The notes below the pieces were generated by a model. That model ran no database searches, was not told where the DNA came from, and saw only the letters and a program-made list of their open reading frames with translations. A program made the position numbers and the translations under genes. From contig JAISLN010000167.1 of NCBI GenBank assembly GCA_031290835.1, positions 1 through 34,139 of the forward strand: a stretch of DNA of 34,139 bases, in the 5' to 3' direction. Origin of the DNA: Prevotellaceae bacterium. Its GTDB lineage: Bacteria; Bacteroidota; Bacteroidia; Bacteroidales; UBA932. This document shows positions 34,035 through 34,139 of the stretch, piece by piece; within the stretch, counting starts at the first letter, position 1, and each line of letters opens with the position of its first letter.

Positions 34035-34139
34035 ATGAAGCGCAGAATCTCCGTATTTATGCTGACAGGGATGGCTCTATCCGTGTTGGCGCAGCCCAAA
34101 GCGGTTTCGGACTCCGCTCACTCGCAAGGCGAACAGGAG
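34035..34139 (+). CDS. Partial CDS with N-terminal signal peptide, function unknown (truncated by window end)
   Basis: MKRRISVFMLTGMALSVLAQPKAVSDSAHSQGEQE..., open to the window end. Confidence 0.6.
   Translation, partial: MKRRISVFMLTGMALSVLAQPKAVSDSAHSQGEQE

Noticed and set aside
1-34139. tRNA, rRNA, transposase, integrase or prophage genes
   Set aside because: None recognised on either strand by reading; a tRNAscan-SE/Infernal and ISfinder search would be needed to confirm absence.

Overview
The window looks like an ordinary chromosomal segment of a Bacteroidetes-type bacterium. Support for this comes from the gene families present (YfhO-like, PD40/OmpA, single-chain GlyRS, CtpA-like S41 protease, SlyD with a Cys-rich tail) and from several promoters of the TTTG-N19/20-TAnnTTTG type. 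About 25 genes are supported: an AraC-family C-terminus, outer-membrane barrel, OmpA/PD40 protein, rfbC, a PLP aminotransferase, purD, queG, a MIP18/SufT-like protein, dCMP deaminase, S41 protease, TM2 protein, miaB, a ferredoxin-like protein, pyrG, glyQS, a YfhO family protein, GT2, an AAA/DUF4143 ATPase, trkH, a HAMP-only receptor, clpC, gyrA, a SlyD-like PPIase, tpiA, holA, a rhomboid protease, a GmhB-like HAD phosphatase, trpS and a partial 3' CDS. No rRNA, tRNA, CRISPR array, prophage or transposase was recognised. The most unusual non-coding structure is an A+T-rich array at about 20852-21171: five exact-period 64-bp units, each made of two 32-bp half-units that each carry a palindrome. 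It lies between trkH and the promoter of the AAA/DUF4143 ATPase gene. Other points of interest are a repeat array with an inverted arm directly upstream of trpS, a promoter plus 38-aa leader ORF ahead of pyrG, a 19-bp perfect inverted repeat between ompA and rfbC, a palindrome between clpC and gyrA, an output-less HAMP protein coupled to trkH, and low-complexity Asp and Cys/Asp tracts in ClpC and the SlyD-like protein. All calls were made by reading the sequence; no database search was run.
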